Below, piece after piece: positions 1 to 8,785 of a stretch of DNA of 64,000 nucleotides; positions within the stretch are counted from its first letter, which is position 1, and every line of letters begins with the position of its first letter. Under the pieces are notes generated by a model. It did not search any database. It worked only from the letters and a program-made list of their open reading frames with translations, and was not told where the DNA came from. A program made the position numbers and the translations under genes. This DNA comes from Mycolicibacterium celeriflavum. Lineage in GTDB: Bacteria; Actinomycetota; Actinomycetes; Mycobacteriales; Mycobacteriaceae. Location: positions 2,294,001-2,358,000 of the forward strand of contig NZ_AP022591.1 of assembly GCF_010731795.1 (NCBI RefSeq). The letters are read 5' to 3'.

Positions 1-372
1 GGTGATCTCAATCAGGTGTGGACGAACATCATCGACAACGCGATCCAGGCGATGGGTGGTCGCGGCACGTTGACGTTGCGGACCATGCGGGAGAACGAAG
101 AGATGATCCGCGTTGAGATCTGCGACGACGGGCCGGGCATCCCCGAGGACATCATCGGCAACATCTTCAACCCGTTCTTCACCACCAAGCCGTTCGGCGA
201 GGGCACCGGTCTCGGGTTGGATTTGGCCCGTCGAATAGTGGTGGAGAAGCACCACGGTGACCTACGAGTCGAGTCCGAACCCGGGTACACGAAATTCATC
301 GTGTTACTGCCACTGTTGGCTCCCGGCCCGGAGGCGTCGACGCCGACAGAACTCACTGCCACAGCGGAATAG
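1..372 (+). CDS. Sensor histidine kinase-like ATP-binding protein, C-terminal part (5' end outside window)
   Basis: The reading frame is open from the first base, so only the C-terminal 123 residues are present. They form a GHKL ATPase domain: N-box (QVWTNIIDNAIQAM), G1 box (DDGPGIP), F box (FNPFFTTK) and G2 box (GEGTGLGLDLARRIV). This is the ATP-binding half of a two-component histidine kinase or related ATPase; the input domain and phospho-acceptor His would lie upstream. It ends 29 bases before the first LLM oxidoreductase on the same strand, so co-transcription is possible. The sensor type cannot be judged from this fragment. Confidence 0.85.
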   Translation, partial: GDLNQVWTNIIDNAIQAMGGRGTLTLRTMRENEEMIRVEICDDGPGIPEDIIGNIFNPFFTTKPFGEGTGLGLDLARRIVVEKHHGDLRVESEPGYTKFIVLLPLLAPGPEASTPTELTATAE

Positions 373-401
373 CCGGACGACACGGAAGGGTTGCAGCGAC
401 C

Positions 402-1247
402 ATGACGAAACCGGATCTCGGCGCGTACGGCGCGTTCGGTCACTACTCGATGTGGCAGCAACTCAGCGCGGACCAATTACGGGCGATCGAAGGCCTCGGC
501 TACGGGGCCATCTGGGCGGGCGGCTCTCCCGCGGCCGAATTACGCTGGGTGGAGCCGATTCTCGAGGCGACCAGCAGTATCAAACTGGCGACGGGCATCG
601 TCAACATCTGGACCGCCGGCGCGGGGCCGGTCAGCGAGTCCTACCACCGCATCGACAACGCCTACCCGGGCCGGTTCCTGCTCGGAATCGGCGTCGGCCA
701 CCCGGAGGCGCACACCGAATACAAGAAGCCCTACGACGCGCTCACCGAATACCTCGACAAGCTCGACGAGTACGGCGTTCCCAAGGACCGTCGGGTGGTT
801 GCCGCGCTGGGGCCGCGAGTGCTGAAGCTGTCGGCGCAGCGCTCGGCCGGGCCGCATCCATATTTGACGACGCCCGAGCACACCGCCGAAGCACGTAGGC
901 TGCTCGGCCCCGAGGCGTTCATCGCGCCCGAGCACAAGGTCGTGCCGACGACAGATGCCGAGAAAGCCCGCGCCGTCGGCCGCAAAGCGCTCGAGATCTA
1001 CCTCAACCTGACGAACTACCTCAACAGCTGGAAGCGGTTGGGCTTCACCGACGCCGATGTCGCCAAGCCCGGCAGCGACCGCCTCGTCGACGCCCTGGTC
1101 GCCTATGGCACCGTCGACGCGATAGCCGCACGATTGAAGGAGCACCTCGACGCGGGAGCGGACCACGTTCCCGTGCAGGTGCTCACCCGACCGGACAAAC
1201 TGGTGGACGCACTCGCCGATCTGGCCCGCCCGCTCGGCCTCAACTGA
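402..1247 (+). CDS. LLM-class F420-dependent oxidoreductase (paralogue 1)
   Basis: 281-residue TIM-barrel protein of the bacterial luciferase-like superfamily, the mycobacterial subgroup usually annotated as TIGR03620. These enzymes use reduced coenzyme F420 for hydride transfer. Recognisable segments are GLGYGAIWAGGSPAAELRW near the N-terminus, LATGIVNIW, the YPGRFLLGIGVGHPE block and the C-terminal GADHVPVQVL strand. The substrate is unknown. It is followed 15 bases later by a close paralogue of identical length in the same direction, pointing to a tandem duplication kept as an operon. No membrane or signal segments are visible. Confidence 0.88.
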   Translation: MTKPDLGAYGAFGHYSMWQQLSADQLRAIEGLGYGAIWAGGSPAAELRWVEPILEATSSIKLATGIVNIWTAGAGPVSESYHRIDNAYPGRFLLGIGVGHPEAHTEYKKPYDALTEYLDKLDEYGVPKDRRVVAALGPRVLKLSAQRSAGPHPYLTTPEHTAEARRLLGPEAFIAPEHKVVPTTDAEKARAVGRKALEIYLNLTNYLNSWKRLGFTDADVAKPGSDRLVDALVAYGTVDAIAARLKEHLDAGADHVPVQVLTRPDKLVDALADLARPLGLN

Positions 1248-1262
1248 CACAGGGGGAACCGC

Positions 1263-2108
1263 ATGACTGAGCTCAAGCCCGATTTCGGCCGCTACGGCGT
1301 CTGGACGTTCGGCGTCCCCAAGCCAGAGCAGGCGGTAGAGATCGAGAAGCTCGGCTACGGCGCGGTGTGGATCGGCGGATCGCCCGCCGGCAACCTCGAA
1401 TACGTCGAGCCCATCCTCGAGCGCACAGAGAATCTCCAGGTCGCCACCGGCATCATCAACGTGTGGACGGCGCCTGCCGACGAGGTCGCCGAGGCGTACC
1501 ACCGCGTCGAGGACGCTTATCCGGGACGGTTCCTGCTCGGCATCGGCATCGGCCATCCCGAACACACCGAGGAGTACCGCAAACCGTACGACGTGTTGGT
1601 CGAGTACCTCGACGCGCTGGATGCCAAGAAGGTGCCGACAAGCCGGCGCGTGATAGCCGCGTTGGGCCCGAAGGTGCTCAAGCTGGCCGCGCAGCGCAGC
1701 GCCGGAGCGCATCCGTACCTCACCACGCCGCAACACACCGGTGAGGCGCGAAATCTCTTGGGTCCCACGGTGTTCATCGCCCCTGAGCACAAAGTCGTGT
1801 TGGCCCGAGACGCAGAGGCGTCCCGCAAGATCGGCCGTGAGACCGTCGATTTCTACCTGAACCTGTCGAACTATCTCAACAACTGGAAGCGGTTGGGCTT
1901 CACCGACGAGGACGTCGAGAAACCCGGCAGCGACCGGCTGATCGACGCGGTTGTCGCGCACGGTACGACGGAAGCGATCGCCGCGCGGCTCAACGAACAC
2001 CTGGAGGCCGGAGCCGATCACGTGGCCATCCAGGTGCTCGGCGGGTGGGACGCGCTGCTACCCACGTTGACCGAACTGGCCGGACCGCTCGGCTTGAAGG
2101 GCGCCTAG
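1263..2108 (+). CDS. LLM-class F420-dependent oxidoreductase (paralogue 2)
   Basis: Second 281-residue luciferase-like protein, aligning with the upstream gene along its whole length (GYGAVWIGGSPAGNLEYVEP, VATGIINVWT, YPGRFLLGIGIGHPE, HPYLTTPQHTGEARNLLGP). A GGGGGAACC-like stretch before the ATG serves as ribosome binding site. The two copies differ most in the first 40 residues and near the C-terminus, which suggests different substrates. The last four bases overlap the stop of the convergent MarR gene, so there is no room for a separate terminator between them. Confidence 0.88.
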   Translation: MTELKPDFGRYGVWTFGVPKPEQAVEIEKLGYGAVWIGGSPAGNLEYVEPILERTENLQVATGIINVWTAPADEVAEAYHRVEDAYPGRFLLGIGIGHPEHTEEYRKPYDVLVEYLDALDAKKVPTSRRVIAALGPKVLKLAAQRSAGAHPYLTTPQHTGEARNLLGPTVFIAPEHKVVLARDAEASRKIGRETVDFYLNLSNYLNNWKRLGFTDEDVEKPGSDRLIDAVVAHGTTEAIAARLNEHLEAGADHVAIQVLGGWDALLPTLTELAGPLGLKGA

Positions 2109-2578
2109 AACCGCATCGCGTTGTGCCGATCGTCGTTTCCGAAACGCTCGTGCAGAGTGCGCAGGACAGCGGCGCAGGCGGCACGCTCGGCCGGGTCGAT
2201 GCGATCCAACACCCGGCGCAGCTCGCGGCGACGGTACGCGGTCACCCGACGGACCACATCGCGGCCCTTGTCCGTCAACTCGAGCGTCACAACGCTGCGG
2301 TTGGCGGGATCTCCGCCACGCATCAGGTACCCCCGTGCATGCAACCGATCGGCCAGGCGGGTCACCGAGGAGCCCACCACGCCAAGGGCCTTGGCGCAGT
2401 CCGACGACGTCGAGCGCCCAGCTCGGGCGAGCACCAGCAGCAACCTAAATTGTGGCAGTGAAACGTCGAGCTGTTCCACACTGCGTAACGCGACTCCGAC
2501 CAGATCTCCGGTGGCCACCTCGAATGCCACCAGCTCGTCAACCGGCGTCGTGGTCGAATCACTCCTGCGCGTCGGCAC
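2105..2578 (-). CDS. MarR-family transcriptional regulator
   Basis: 157-residue winged-helix regulator. The central region carries the MarR wHTH: recognition-helix region GVVGSSVTRLADRLHARGYL, then a wing with RSVVTLELTDKGRDVV. The start is a GTG with no clear Shine-Dalgarno, so the mRNA may be nearly leaderless. It converges on the LLM oxidoreductase pair and lies 39 bases downstream of the PAS gene on the same strand. A small dyad overlaps its start codon and could be an autoregulatory operator. Ligand and targets are unknown. Confidence 0.88.
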   Translation of the reverse strand: MPTRRSDSTTTPVDELVAFEVATGDLVGVALRSVEQLDVSLPQFRLLLVLARAGRSTSSDCAKALGVVGSSVTRLADRLHARGYLMRGGDPANRSVVTLELTDKGRDVVRRVTAYRRRELRRVLDRIDPAERAACAAVLRTLHERFGNDDRHNAMRF

Positions 2579-2595
2579 GTGCGAAGTATTGCACG
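2578..2595. promoter_or_regulatory. Small dyad at the MarR start codon (possible autoregulatory operator)
   Basis: CGTGC, eight bases, then GCACG forms an inverted repeat that overlaps the GTG start of the MarR gene. Position and size fit a MarR-type operator, but the arms are only five bases long and there is no independent support. Confidence 0.25.
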
Positions 2596-2617
2596 GCGCA
2601 AGCCCTGCAGACGGGCA

Positions 2618-3034
2618 TCAAGTGCGGGCCGCCAGCTGCCGCCGCAGCTCCCTGGTCTCCTCGAAGCGCGCGGTGACATCGCGCAGCGTCGCTGCCATAC
2701 CGAACATCTCGTCGTCGACGCCGAACAGCGGCGCGATGGTGAACTCGACGGAGATCGTGCTGCCGTCCTTGCGCACAGCCGGTACCGACAGCAGATCGCC
2801 GTCCCCGTAGCGGCTCTGCCCGGTGGCCATCACGGTTTGCCAACCCTTCCAGTGCCGTGCCCGAAGCCGCTCGGGGATTATCAGGTCGAGTGACTGCCCA
2901 GCGGCCTCGGCAGGGGTGTATCCGAAAACCCGCTGAGCACTGGCATTCCAAAAGGTGATCACGCCGTCGCGGTCCGCGCAGATGATCGCGTCAGGTCCAG
3001 TCAGAATCGCCGCGGCGATCAACGCGTCGTCCAT
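2618..3034 (-). CDS. Single PAS-domain sensory protein
   Basis: 138-residue protein made almost entirely of one PAS fold: GPDAIICADRDGVITFWNASAQRVFGY at the N-terminus, a PAC-like segment (RKDGSTISVEFTIAPLFG, MAATLRDVTARFEETRELR) and a short amphipathic tail. There is no kinase, HTH or membrane segment, so it probably acts by protein-protein contact or ligand binding. ATG at 3034 is chosen because GAGG lies about nine bases upstream; longer in-frame starts run into the divergent Fur gene. It is divergent from Fur-katA across a region holding two palindromes, so a role in redox sensing is a reasonable but unproven inference. Confidence 0.75.
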   Translation of the reverse strand: MDDALIAAAILTGPDAIICADRDGVITFWNASAQRVFGYTPAEAAGQSLDLIIPERLRARHWKGWQTVMATGQSRYGDGDLLSVPAVRKDGSTISVEFTIAPLFGVDDEMFGMAATLRDVTARFEETRELRRQLAART

Positions 3035-3049
3035 TCTTTTGCCTCGCAT

Positions 3050-3079
3050 TTGCATATAGCAACACTTGCAGTATGCAAG
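3050..3079. promoter_or_regulatory. Twin TTGC/GCAA palindromes between PAS and Fur genes (candidate Fur box)
   Basis: Two adjacent dyads share TTGC..GCAA half sites. One is TTGC-ATATA-GCAA (3050-3062) and the other is CTTGCA-GTA-TGCAAG (3065-3079), with perfect six-base arms. An outer TTGCATA...TATGCAA pair spans both. They sit between divergent PAS and Fur-katA genes, where a Fur-family peroxide or iron regulator would be expected to bind and autoregulate. The assignment to Fur is by position only. Confidence 0.5.
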
Positions 3080-3134
3080 CCAACGTAGCAGAGTGGGACT
3101 TGAGTCGATCCAATCTCCGAAGGAGGGCGCGATC

Positions 3135-3575
3135 GTGACCCTTTGGCAGGACAGGCTGCGAGCGTCGGGACTGCGGGTGACCAAACCACGTCTGGCAGTA
3201 CTCGCCGAAGTAAGCGAGCATCCGCATGCCGATGTGGACCGCATCGCCGCGGGCGCCCGCAGACGCATCGGATCCCTGTCGACACAGGCTGTCTACGACG
3301 TGCTCTACGCGCTGACCGATGCGCGTCTCTTGCGCCGCATCGAGCCGGCCGGCTCACCTGCGCGGTTCGAGCTCGAGACCGGGGACAACCACCACCATCT
3401 GGTCTGCCGGTCGTGCGGTGAGATCGCCGACGTCGACTGCGTCACCGACGAAAAGCCCTGTCTGCGCGCCGACGACCAGTCCGGCTACCTGATCGACGAA
3501 GCCGAGGTGACGTTCTGGGGCGTCTGCCCCGAGTGCCAAGTTCGCAACAGCCCAACTGATTGGAGATCGGCATGA
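3135..3575 (+). CDS. Fur-family regulator (peroxide/iron responsive type)
   Basis: 146-residue Fur/PerR-family repressor. The N-terminal winged helix contains [20 protein letters not shown] and [20 protein letters not shown]. The C-terminal dimerisation domain has the HHH metal motif and two CxxC pairs (CRSCGE and CPEC) that form the structural zinc site. GTG at 3135 is chosen because a strong AGGAGGG lies eight bases upstream and it gives the normal family length. The stop overlaps the katA start, so the two are translationally coupled. By analogy with catR-catA and furA-katG it should repress its own operon until oxidised; this is inference from context. Confidence 0.9.
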   Translation: MTLWQDRLRASGLRVTKPRLAVLAEVSEHPHADVDRIAAGARRRIGSLSTQAVYDVLYALTDARLLRRIEPAGSPARFELETGDNHHHLVCRSCGEIADVDCVTDEKPCLRADDQSGYLIDEAEVTFWGVCPECQVRNSPTDWRSA

Positions 3576-5065
3576 CCACACCACAATTCGGGTCGACCAC
3601 CGGGTCCGGTGCGCCGGCCGCCAGCGACCGCAACTCGTTGACGGTAGGCGCAGGCGGGCCGATCGTCCTGCACGATGTGCACTTCCTCGAACAGATGGCG
3701 CACTTCAACCGGGAACGGGTGCCTGAGCGCAGCCCCCACGCCAAGGGCTCGGGGGCGTTCGGCATCCTGAAGGTGACCGAGGACGTCTCGCAGTACACCA
3801 AGGCAGCGCTGTTCCAGAAGGGCGCCGAAACCGACCTGCTGGTGCGGTTTTCCACCGTGGCGGGCGAACAGGGCAGTCCGGACACCTGGCGCGACGTGCG
3901 CGGCTACGCGATGAAGTTCTACACCTCCGAGGGCAACTACGACATCGTCGGCAACAACACCCCGATCTTCTTCCTGCGCGACCCGATCAAGTTCCCTCAC
4001 TTCATCCGCAGCCAGAAGCGACTGCCCGACTCCGGCTTGCGGTCGGCCCAGATGCAGTGGGATTTCTGGACTCTGAACCCCGAATCGGCACACCAGGTCA
4101 CCTACCTCATGGGTCAGCGCGGGCTGCCGCGGACATGGCGGCACATGAACGGTTACGGCTCGCACACCTACATGTGGGTCAACGCCGGTGGCGAGAAGTT
4201 CTGGGTGAAGTACCACTTCCACACCCACCAAGGCATGGAATTCCTCACCAACGACGAAGCCGCGGCCCTGGCCGGGGAGGACGCCGACTTCCACCGCCGC
4301 GACCTGTTCGACGCCATCGCCGCCGGCGACTATCCGAGCTGGCGGCTGTCAGTGCAGGTGATGCCTTACGCGGAGGCGGCCGACTACCGCTTCAACCCGT
4401 TCGACCTGACCAAGACCTGGTCGCACGCGGACTATCCACTGATCCCGGTCGGCATCTACACGCTCAACCGCAACCCGGAGAACTTCTTCGCCGAGATCGA
4501 GCAGGCCGCATTTTCGCCGGGCAACACCGTGCCCGGCGTCGGGCTGTCGCCGGACAAGATGCTGCTGGGCCGAGCGTTCGCCTACAACGACGCTCAGCGC
4601 AACCGCATCGGCACCAACTTCCACCAACTGCCCGTCAACCAGCCTCGCCACGGGGTGGAGGTGAACACCTACATGTTCGACGGGCAGATGACCTACCACC
4701 ACTCCGGCGCCGCCGCGGTCTACGCGCCCAACAGCACCGGCCGGCCGTGGGCCGATACGACCGGGCCGGCAGAGGACGGCTGGGAGGCCGACGGCGAGTT
4801 GCTGCGCGCGGCATACTCGCTGCATTCCGAGGACGACGACTTCGGGCAGGCCGGGACGCTGGTACGCGAGGTCTGGGACGACGCACAACGCACGGCTGCG
4901 GTCGAGACGATCGCAGGGGCCCTGCTCGGCGGAGTCAATGGCGACGTGCTGGACCGCGCGCTGCAGTACTGGCGCAACGTCGACGGCGAGCTCGGCGCCC
5001 GCATCGAAAAGGCCGTGCGCGCAGGCGGTGTGCCCGAACCGGTCGACGGCATGGGCGACGCATAG
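3572..5065 (+). CDS. katA: Monofunctional heme catalase
   Basis: 497-residue clade-type heme catalase converting hydrogen peroxide to water and oxygen in the cytoplasm. Distal His57 lies in [16 protein letters not shown], the distal Asn in [15 protein letters not shown] (residues 124-138), and the proximal heme-ligand Tyr339 in [21 protein letters not shown] at 3572 is preferred over the ATG four codons earlier because GGAG precedes it and it overlaps the Fur stop (ATGA). It forms an operon with the Fur regulator and is followed by a clear hairpin terminator. It is a different enzyme from the KatG catalase-peroxidase that M. tuberculosis uses with FurA. Confidence 0.96.
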   Translation: MTTPQFGSTTGSGAPAASDRNSLTVGAGGPIVLHDVHFLEQMAHFNRERVPERSPHAKGSGAFGILKVTEDVSQYTKAALFQKGAETDLLVRFSTVAGEQGSPDTWRDVRGYAMKFYTSEGNYDIVGNNTPIFFLRDPIKFPHFIRSQKRLPDSGLRSAQMQWDFWTLNPESAHQVTYLMGQRGLPRTWRHMNGYGSHTYMWVNAGGEKFWVKYHFHTHQGMEFLTNDEAAALAGEDADFHRRDLFDAIAAGDYPSWRLSVQVMPYAEAADYRFNPFDLTKTWSHADYPLIPVGIYTLNRNPENFFAEIEQAAFSPGNTVPGVGLSPDKMLLGRAFAYNDAQRNRIGTNFHQLPVNQPRHGVEVNTYMFDGQMTYHHSGAAAVYAPNSTGRPWADTTGPAEDGWEADGELLRAAYSLHSEDDDFGQAGTLVREVWDDAQRTAAVETIAGALLGGVNGDVLDRALQYWRNVDGELGARIEKAVRAGGVPEPVDGMGDA

Positions 5066-5076
5066 GCCGGCTCGGC

Positions 5077-5108
5077 GAGCCGGGGTCCACGACGTCGGGC
5101 CCCGGCTC
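5077..5108 (+). terminator. Hairpin terminator after katA
   Basis: GAGCCGGGG (5077-5085) pairs perfectly with CCCCGGCTC (5100-5108) around a 14-base loop and is followed by TTGCG. It starts 11 bases after the katA stop. There is no long U tract, which is usual for mycobacterial intrinsic terminators. Confidence 0.65.
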
Positions 5109-5168
5109 TTGCGTCCGCCGCCACCGCATTACTAGGATATCCAACTATCTATCAGTGAAGGGCACCCC

Positions 5169-6689
5169 ATGAGCACACAGATCCCGCATTTCATCGACGG
5201 CAAGCGCACGAACGGCCAGTCGAGCCGCACCGCCGATGTCTTCAATCCCAGCACCGGTGAGGTTCAGGCTCAGGTGGCGATGGCATCGGCCGCGGATGTG
5301 GACGCGGCGGTGGCCGGCGCGGCGGAGGCACAGAAGGCGTGGGCGGCGTGGAACCCCCAACGTCGTGCCCGCGTCCTGATGAAGTTCATCGCGCTGGTCA
5401 ACCAGCACGCAGAAGAATTGGCCGAGCTCCTCTCCCTCGAGCACGGCAAGACCCACGCCGACTCCCTCGGTGACATCCAGCGCGGGCTGGAGGTCATCGA
5501 GTTCTCAGTCGGCATCCCCCACCTGCTCAAGGGCGAGTTCACCGAGGGCGCGGGCACCGGGATCGACGTCTACTCGCTGCGTCAGCCCCTCGGTGTGGTC
5601 GCGGGCATCACGCCGTTCAACTTTCCCGCCATGATCCCGCTCTGGAAGGCCGGACCCGCACTGGCGTGTGGCAACGCGTTCATCCTCAAGCCGTCCGAGC
5701 GCGACCCTTCGGTTCCCGTCCGGCTCGCCGAGTTGTTCCTCGAAGCCGGCCTGCCCCCGGGAGTGTTCCAGGTGGTGCAGGGCGACAAGGAGGCCGTCGA
5801 CGCGATCCTCGAGCACCCGGTGATCCAGGCGGTCGGCTTCGTCGGCAGCTCCGACATCGCGCAGTACATCTACTCGACCGCGACGGCAAACGGCAAGCGC
5901 GCCCAGTGTTTCGGGGGCGCCAAGAACCACATGATCGTGATGCCCGACGCCGACCTCGACCAGGCCGTTGACGCGTTGATCGGCGCCGGCTACGGCAGCG
6001 CGGGTGAGCGCTGCATGGCGATCAGCGTGGCCGTGCCGGTGGGTGAGGAAACCGCGAACCGCCTGCGCGCCCGGCTGACCGAGCGCGTCGCCGAACTGCG
6101 CGTCGGTCACAGCCTCGACCCCAAAGCCACCTACGGCCCGCTCGTCACCGAGGCGGCGCTCAAGCGGGTGCGCGGCTACATCGACGCGGGCGTCGAGGCC
6201 GGCGCCGAGATCGTCGTCGACGGCCGCGAACGCGCCAGCGACGACATGCAATTCGGTGATGCCAGCCTCGAGGGCGGCTTCTTCATCGGGCCGACCCTGT
6301 TCGACCATGTCACCACCGACATGTCCATCTACACCGACGAGATCTTCGGCCCGGTGCTGTGCATCGTGCGGGCCCATGACTATGAGGAAGCGTTGAAGCT
6401 GCCGTCCGAAAACGAGTACGGCAACGGCGTGGCCATCTTCACCCGCGACGGCGATGCGGCTCGCGACTTCGTCTCACGCGTCCAGGTCGGCATGGTCGGC
6501 GTCAACGTGCCGATCCCGGTTCCGGTGGCGTACCACACGTTCGGCGGCTGGAAGCGGTCCGGCTTCGGCGACCTCAACCAGCATGGGCCCCACTCGATCC
6601 TGTTCTACACCAAGACCAAGACAGTGACCCAGCGGTGGCCGTCGGGCATCAAGGATGGCGCTGAGTTCGTCATCCCGACCATGAAGTAG
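5169..6689 (+). CDS. mmsA: CoA-acylating methylmalonate-semialdehyde dehydrogenase
   Basis: 506-residue aldehyde dehydrogenase that oxidises (methyl)malonate semialdehyde to propionyl- or acetyl-CoA with NAD in valine breakdown. Catalytic Cys282 is in GYGSAGERCMAISV; the cofactor-site Asn151 is in TPFNFPAMIPLW, and GFVGSSDIAQYI marks the NAD fold. As in other MmsA-type enzymes, the usual ALDH general-base Glu region reads CFGGAKNHMIV. A GAAGGGCACCCC leader gives the ribosome binding site. It is followed after one base by the acyl-CoA dehydrogenase and then mmsB, matching Rv0753c-Rv0752c-Rv0751c in M. tuberculosis. Confidence 0.95.
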   Translation: MSTQIPHFIDGKRTNGQSSRTADVFNPSTGEVQAQVAMASAADVDAAVAGAAEAQKAWAAWNPQRRARVLMKFIALVNQHAEELAELLSLEHGKTHADSLGDIQRGLEVIEFSVGIPHLLKGEFTEGAGTGIDVYSLRQPLGVVAGITPFNFPAMIPLWKAGPALACGNAFILKPSERDPSVPVRLAELFLEAGLPPGVFQVVQGDKEAVDAILEHPVIQAVGFVGSSDIAQYIYSTATANGKRAQCFGGAKNHMIVMPDADLDQAVDALIGAGYGSAGERCMAISVAVPVGEETANRLRARLTERVAELRVGHSLDPKATYGPLVTEAALKRVRGYIDAGVEAGAEIVVDGRERASDDMQFGDASLEGGFFIGPTLFDHVTTDMSIYTDEIFGPVLCIVRAHDYEEALKLPSENEYGNGVAIFTRDGDAARDFVSRVQVGMVGVNVPIPVPVAYHTFGGWKRSGFGDLNQHGPHSILFYTKTKTVTQRWPSGIKDGAEFVIPTMK

Positions 6690-6690
6690 C

Positions 6691-7857
6691 GTGGACTACT
6701 TCGGCTTCGACGAAGACGAACGCGTGATCGCCGAGACGGCGGCCGCGTTCGCCGAGAAGCGGCTCGCGCCACACGCTTTGGAGTGGGATGCCACAAAGCA
6801 CTTCCCCACCGACGTGTTGCGCGAGGCCGCCGAACTGGGGATGGCGGCGATCTACTGCCGCGACGACGTCGGCGGCAGCGAGTTGCGTCGGCTGGACGCC
6901 GTGCGGATCTTCGAGCAACTCGCGACGGCCGACCCGACCGTCGCGGCGTTCCTGTCGATCCACAACATGTGCGCCTGGATGGTCGACACTTACGGCACCC
7001 ACGAACAACGCAAGACGTGGGTGCCCCGGCTGGCGTCGATGGAGTTGATCGCCAGCTACTGCCTGACCGAACCCGGCGCCGGCTCTGACGCGAGCGCGTT
7101 GCGCACCAAGGCCGTTCGGGAGGGCGACCACTATGTCCTCGACGGCGTCAAGCAGTTCATCTCCGGTGCCGGGGCATCCGACCTGTATCTCGTTATGGCC
7201 CGCACCGGCGGTGACGGCCCGCGGGGCATCTCGACATTCCTCGTCGAAAAGGACACTGCCGGGCTCAGTTTCGGCGCCGACGAAGACAAGATGGGGTGGC
7301 ACGCCCAGCCCACTGCCCAGGTGGTCTTCGAGAACGTCCGGGTACCCGCCGAGGCGATGCTCGGGGGCGCCGATGGCGAGGGAGCAGGCTTCGGGATAGC
7401 GATGAACGGGCTCAACGGCGGCCGCATCAACATCGCCGCCTGCTCGCTCGGCGGCGCACAAGCCGCCTACGACAAGGCCGCCGGCTATGTGCGCGACCGG
7501 GAGGCATTCGGCGGCGCACTGCTCGACGAGCCCACCATCCGGTTCACCCTCGCCGATATGGCCACCGCTCTGGAGGCGTCGCGAAGCCTGTTGTGGCGCG
7601 CTGCCCGAGCGCTCGACGAAAACCACCCGGACAAGGTGGAGCTGTGCGCGATGGCCAAGCGCTATGTCACCGACTCGTGCTTCGCGGTCGCCGACCAGGC
7701 GCTGCAACTGCACGGCGGGTATGGCTACCTCACCGAGTACGGGCTGGAGAAGATCGTCCGGGATCTGCGGGTACACCGGATCCTCGAAGGGACCAACGAA
7801 ATCATGCGCGTGGTGATCGGGCGGTCTGCGGCCGCCAAGGTGCGCGAATCGGCATAG
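6691..7857 (+). CDS. fadE9: Acyl-CoA dehydrogenase, isobutyryl-CoA type
   Basis: 388-residue flavin-dependent acyl-CoA dehydrogenase. ACAD signatures are present: CLTEPGAGSDASALRTKA in the middle domain, and near the C-terminus LQLHGGYGYLTEYGLEKIVRDLR with RILEGTNEIMR. The start is a GTG one base after the mmsA stop, so it depends on translational coupling. Its place between mmsA and mmsB fits oxidation of isobutyryl-CoA to methacrylyl-CoA in the valine pathway, the role assigned to FadE9-type enzymes. Substrate choice is inferred from the operon, not from active-site reading. Confidence 0.92.
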   Translation: MDYFGFDEDERVIAETAAAFAEKRLAPHALEWDATKHFPTDVLREAAELGMAAIYCRDDVGGSELRRLDAVRIFEQLATADPTVAAFLSIHNMCAWMVDTYGTHEQRKTWVPRLASMELIASYCLTEPGAGSDASALRTKAVREGDHYVLDGVKQFISGAGASDLYLVMARTGGDGPRGISTFLVEKDTAGLSFGADEDKMGWHAQPTAQVVFENVRVPAEAMLGGADGEGAGFGIAMNGLNGGRINIAACSLGGAQAAYDKAAGYVRDREAFGGALLDEPTIRFTLADMATALEASRSLLWRAARALDENHPDKVELCAMAKRYVTDSCFAVADQALQLHGGYGYLTEYGLEKIVRDLRVHRILEGTNEIMRVVIGRSAAAKVRESA

Positions 7858-7876
7858 CGTCGGAACAGGAGAGCAC

Positions 7877-8752
7877 ATGAGCACAGTGGCGTTTCTGGGG
7901 CTCGGCCACATGGGCGGGCCGATGGCGGCGAACCTGCTCGCCGCGGGGCACACCGTGCACGGCTTCGACCCGGTGCCCACGTTGAAGGACGCCGCCGCAG
8001 GGAAGGGCGCATCGGTGTTCGACAGCGGCGCCGAGGCGGTCGCCGACGCCGAGGTCGTCATCACCTCGCTGCCCAACGGCGACATCGTGAAAGCCTGCTA
8101 CGCAGAGGTGTTGCCCGCCGCGCGCGAAGGGGCGCTGTTCATCGACACCTCCACGATCTCCGTCGATGATGCCCGCACCATCAACAAGCAGGCGGGCGAC
8201 CGCGGCATGGCCCAGTTGGACGCCCCGGTGTCCGGCGGGGTGAAGGGCGCGACCGCAGGCACGCTGGCGTTCATGGTGGGCGGTGAGGCATCCGCGGTCG
8301 AGCGAGCTCGACCGGTGCTGGAACCGTTGGCCGGCAAGATCATTCACTGTGGGGCCGCCGGCACCGGGCAGGCCGCCAAACTGTGCAACAACATGGTGCT
8401 CGCGGTGCAGCAGATCGCGATCGGAGAGGCGTTCGTGCTGGCCGAGAAGCTCGGCCTGCCGGCGCAGTCGCTGTTCGACGTGATCACCGGCGCCACCGGT
8501 AACTGCTGGGCGGTCCACACGAACTGCCCTGTGCCAGGGCCGGTTCCGACGTCACCGGCGAACAACGACTTCACGCCGGGCTTCGCGACCGCTCTGATGA
8601 ACAAAGACCTCGGATTGGCGATGAACGCGGTCAAGTCGGCGGGCTCGAACGCGCCGCTGGGCAGCCATGCCGCGGAGATCTACGCGAAATTCGCCGCCGA
8701 CCACGCGGACAAGGACTTCAGCGCGGTGATCGAGCTGCTCCGCGAAAGCTGA
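7877..8752 (+). CDS. mmsB: 3-hydroxyisobutyrate dehydrogenase
   Basis: 291-residue beta-hydroxyacid dehydrogenase that oxidises 3-hydroxyisobutyrate to methylmalonate semialdehyde with NAD, feeding MmsA. The Rossmann motif FLGLGHMGGPMAANLL opens the protein. The substrate-binding loop DAPVSGGVKGATAGTLAFMVGG and the catalytic-Lys helix region GQAAKLCNNMVL follow. A GGAGAG ribosome binding site precedes the ATG. It is the last gene of the three-gene valine operon and runs into a long inverted repeat that probably ends transcription. Confidence 0.94.
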   Translation: MSTVAFLGLGHMGGPMAANLLAAGHTVHGFDPVPTLKDAAAGKGASVFDSGAEAVADAEVVITSLPNGDIVKACYAEVLPAAREGALFIDTSTISVDDARTINKQAGDRGMAQLDAPVSGGVKGATAGTLAFMVGGEASAVERARPVLEPLAGKIIHCGAAGTGQAAKLCNNMVLAVQQIAIGEAFVLAEKLGLPAQSLFDVITGATGNCWAVHTNCPVPGPVPTSPANNDFTPGFATALMNKDLGLAMNAVKSAGSNAPLGSHAAEIYAKFAADHADKDFSAVIELLRES

Positions 8753-8785
8753 GACTCATTGCATCTCCTCGCGTTGCATCTCCTC

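Noticed and set aside
3560..3571. Earlier ATG for katA
   Set aside because: The ATG at 3572 overlaps the Fur stop and has better GGAG spacing.
5135..5142. GGATATCC palindrome before mmsA as an operator
   Set aside because: Eight bases is too short to support without further copies.
6670..8085. 471-codon open frame antisense to fadE9
   Set aside because: It mirrors the valine operon, has no recognisable domain and no ribosome binding site; GC-rich genes commonly leave such frames open.
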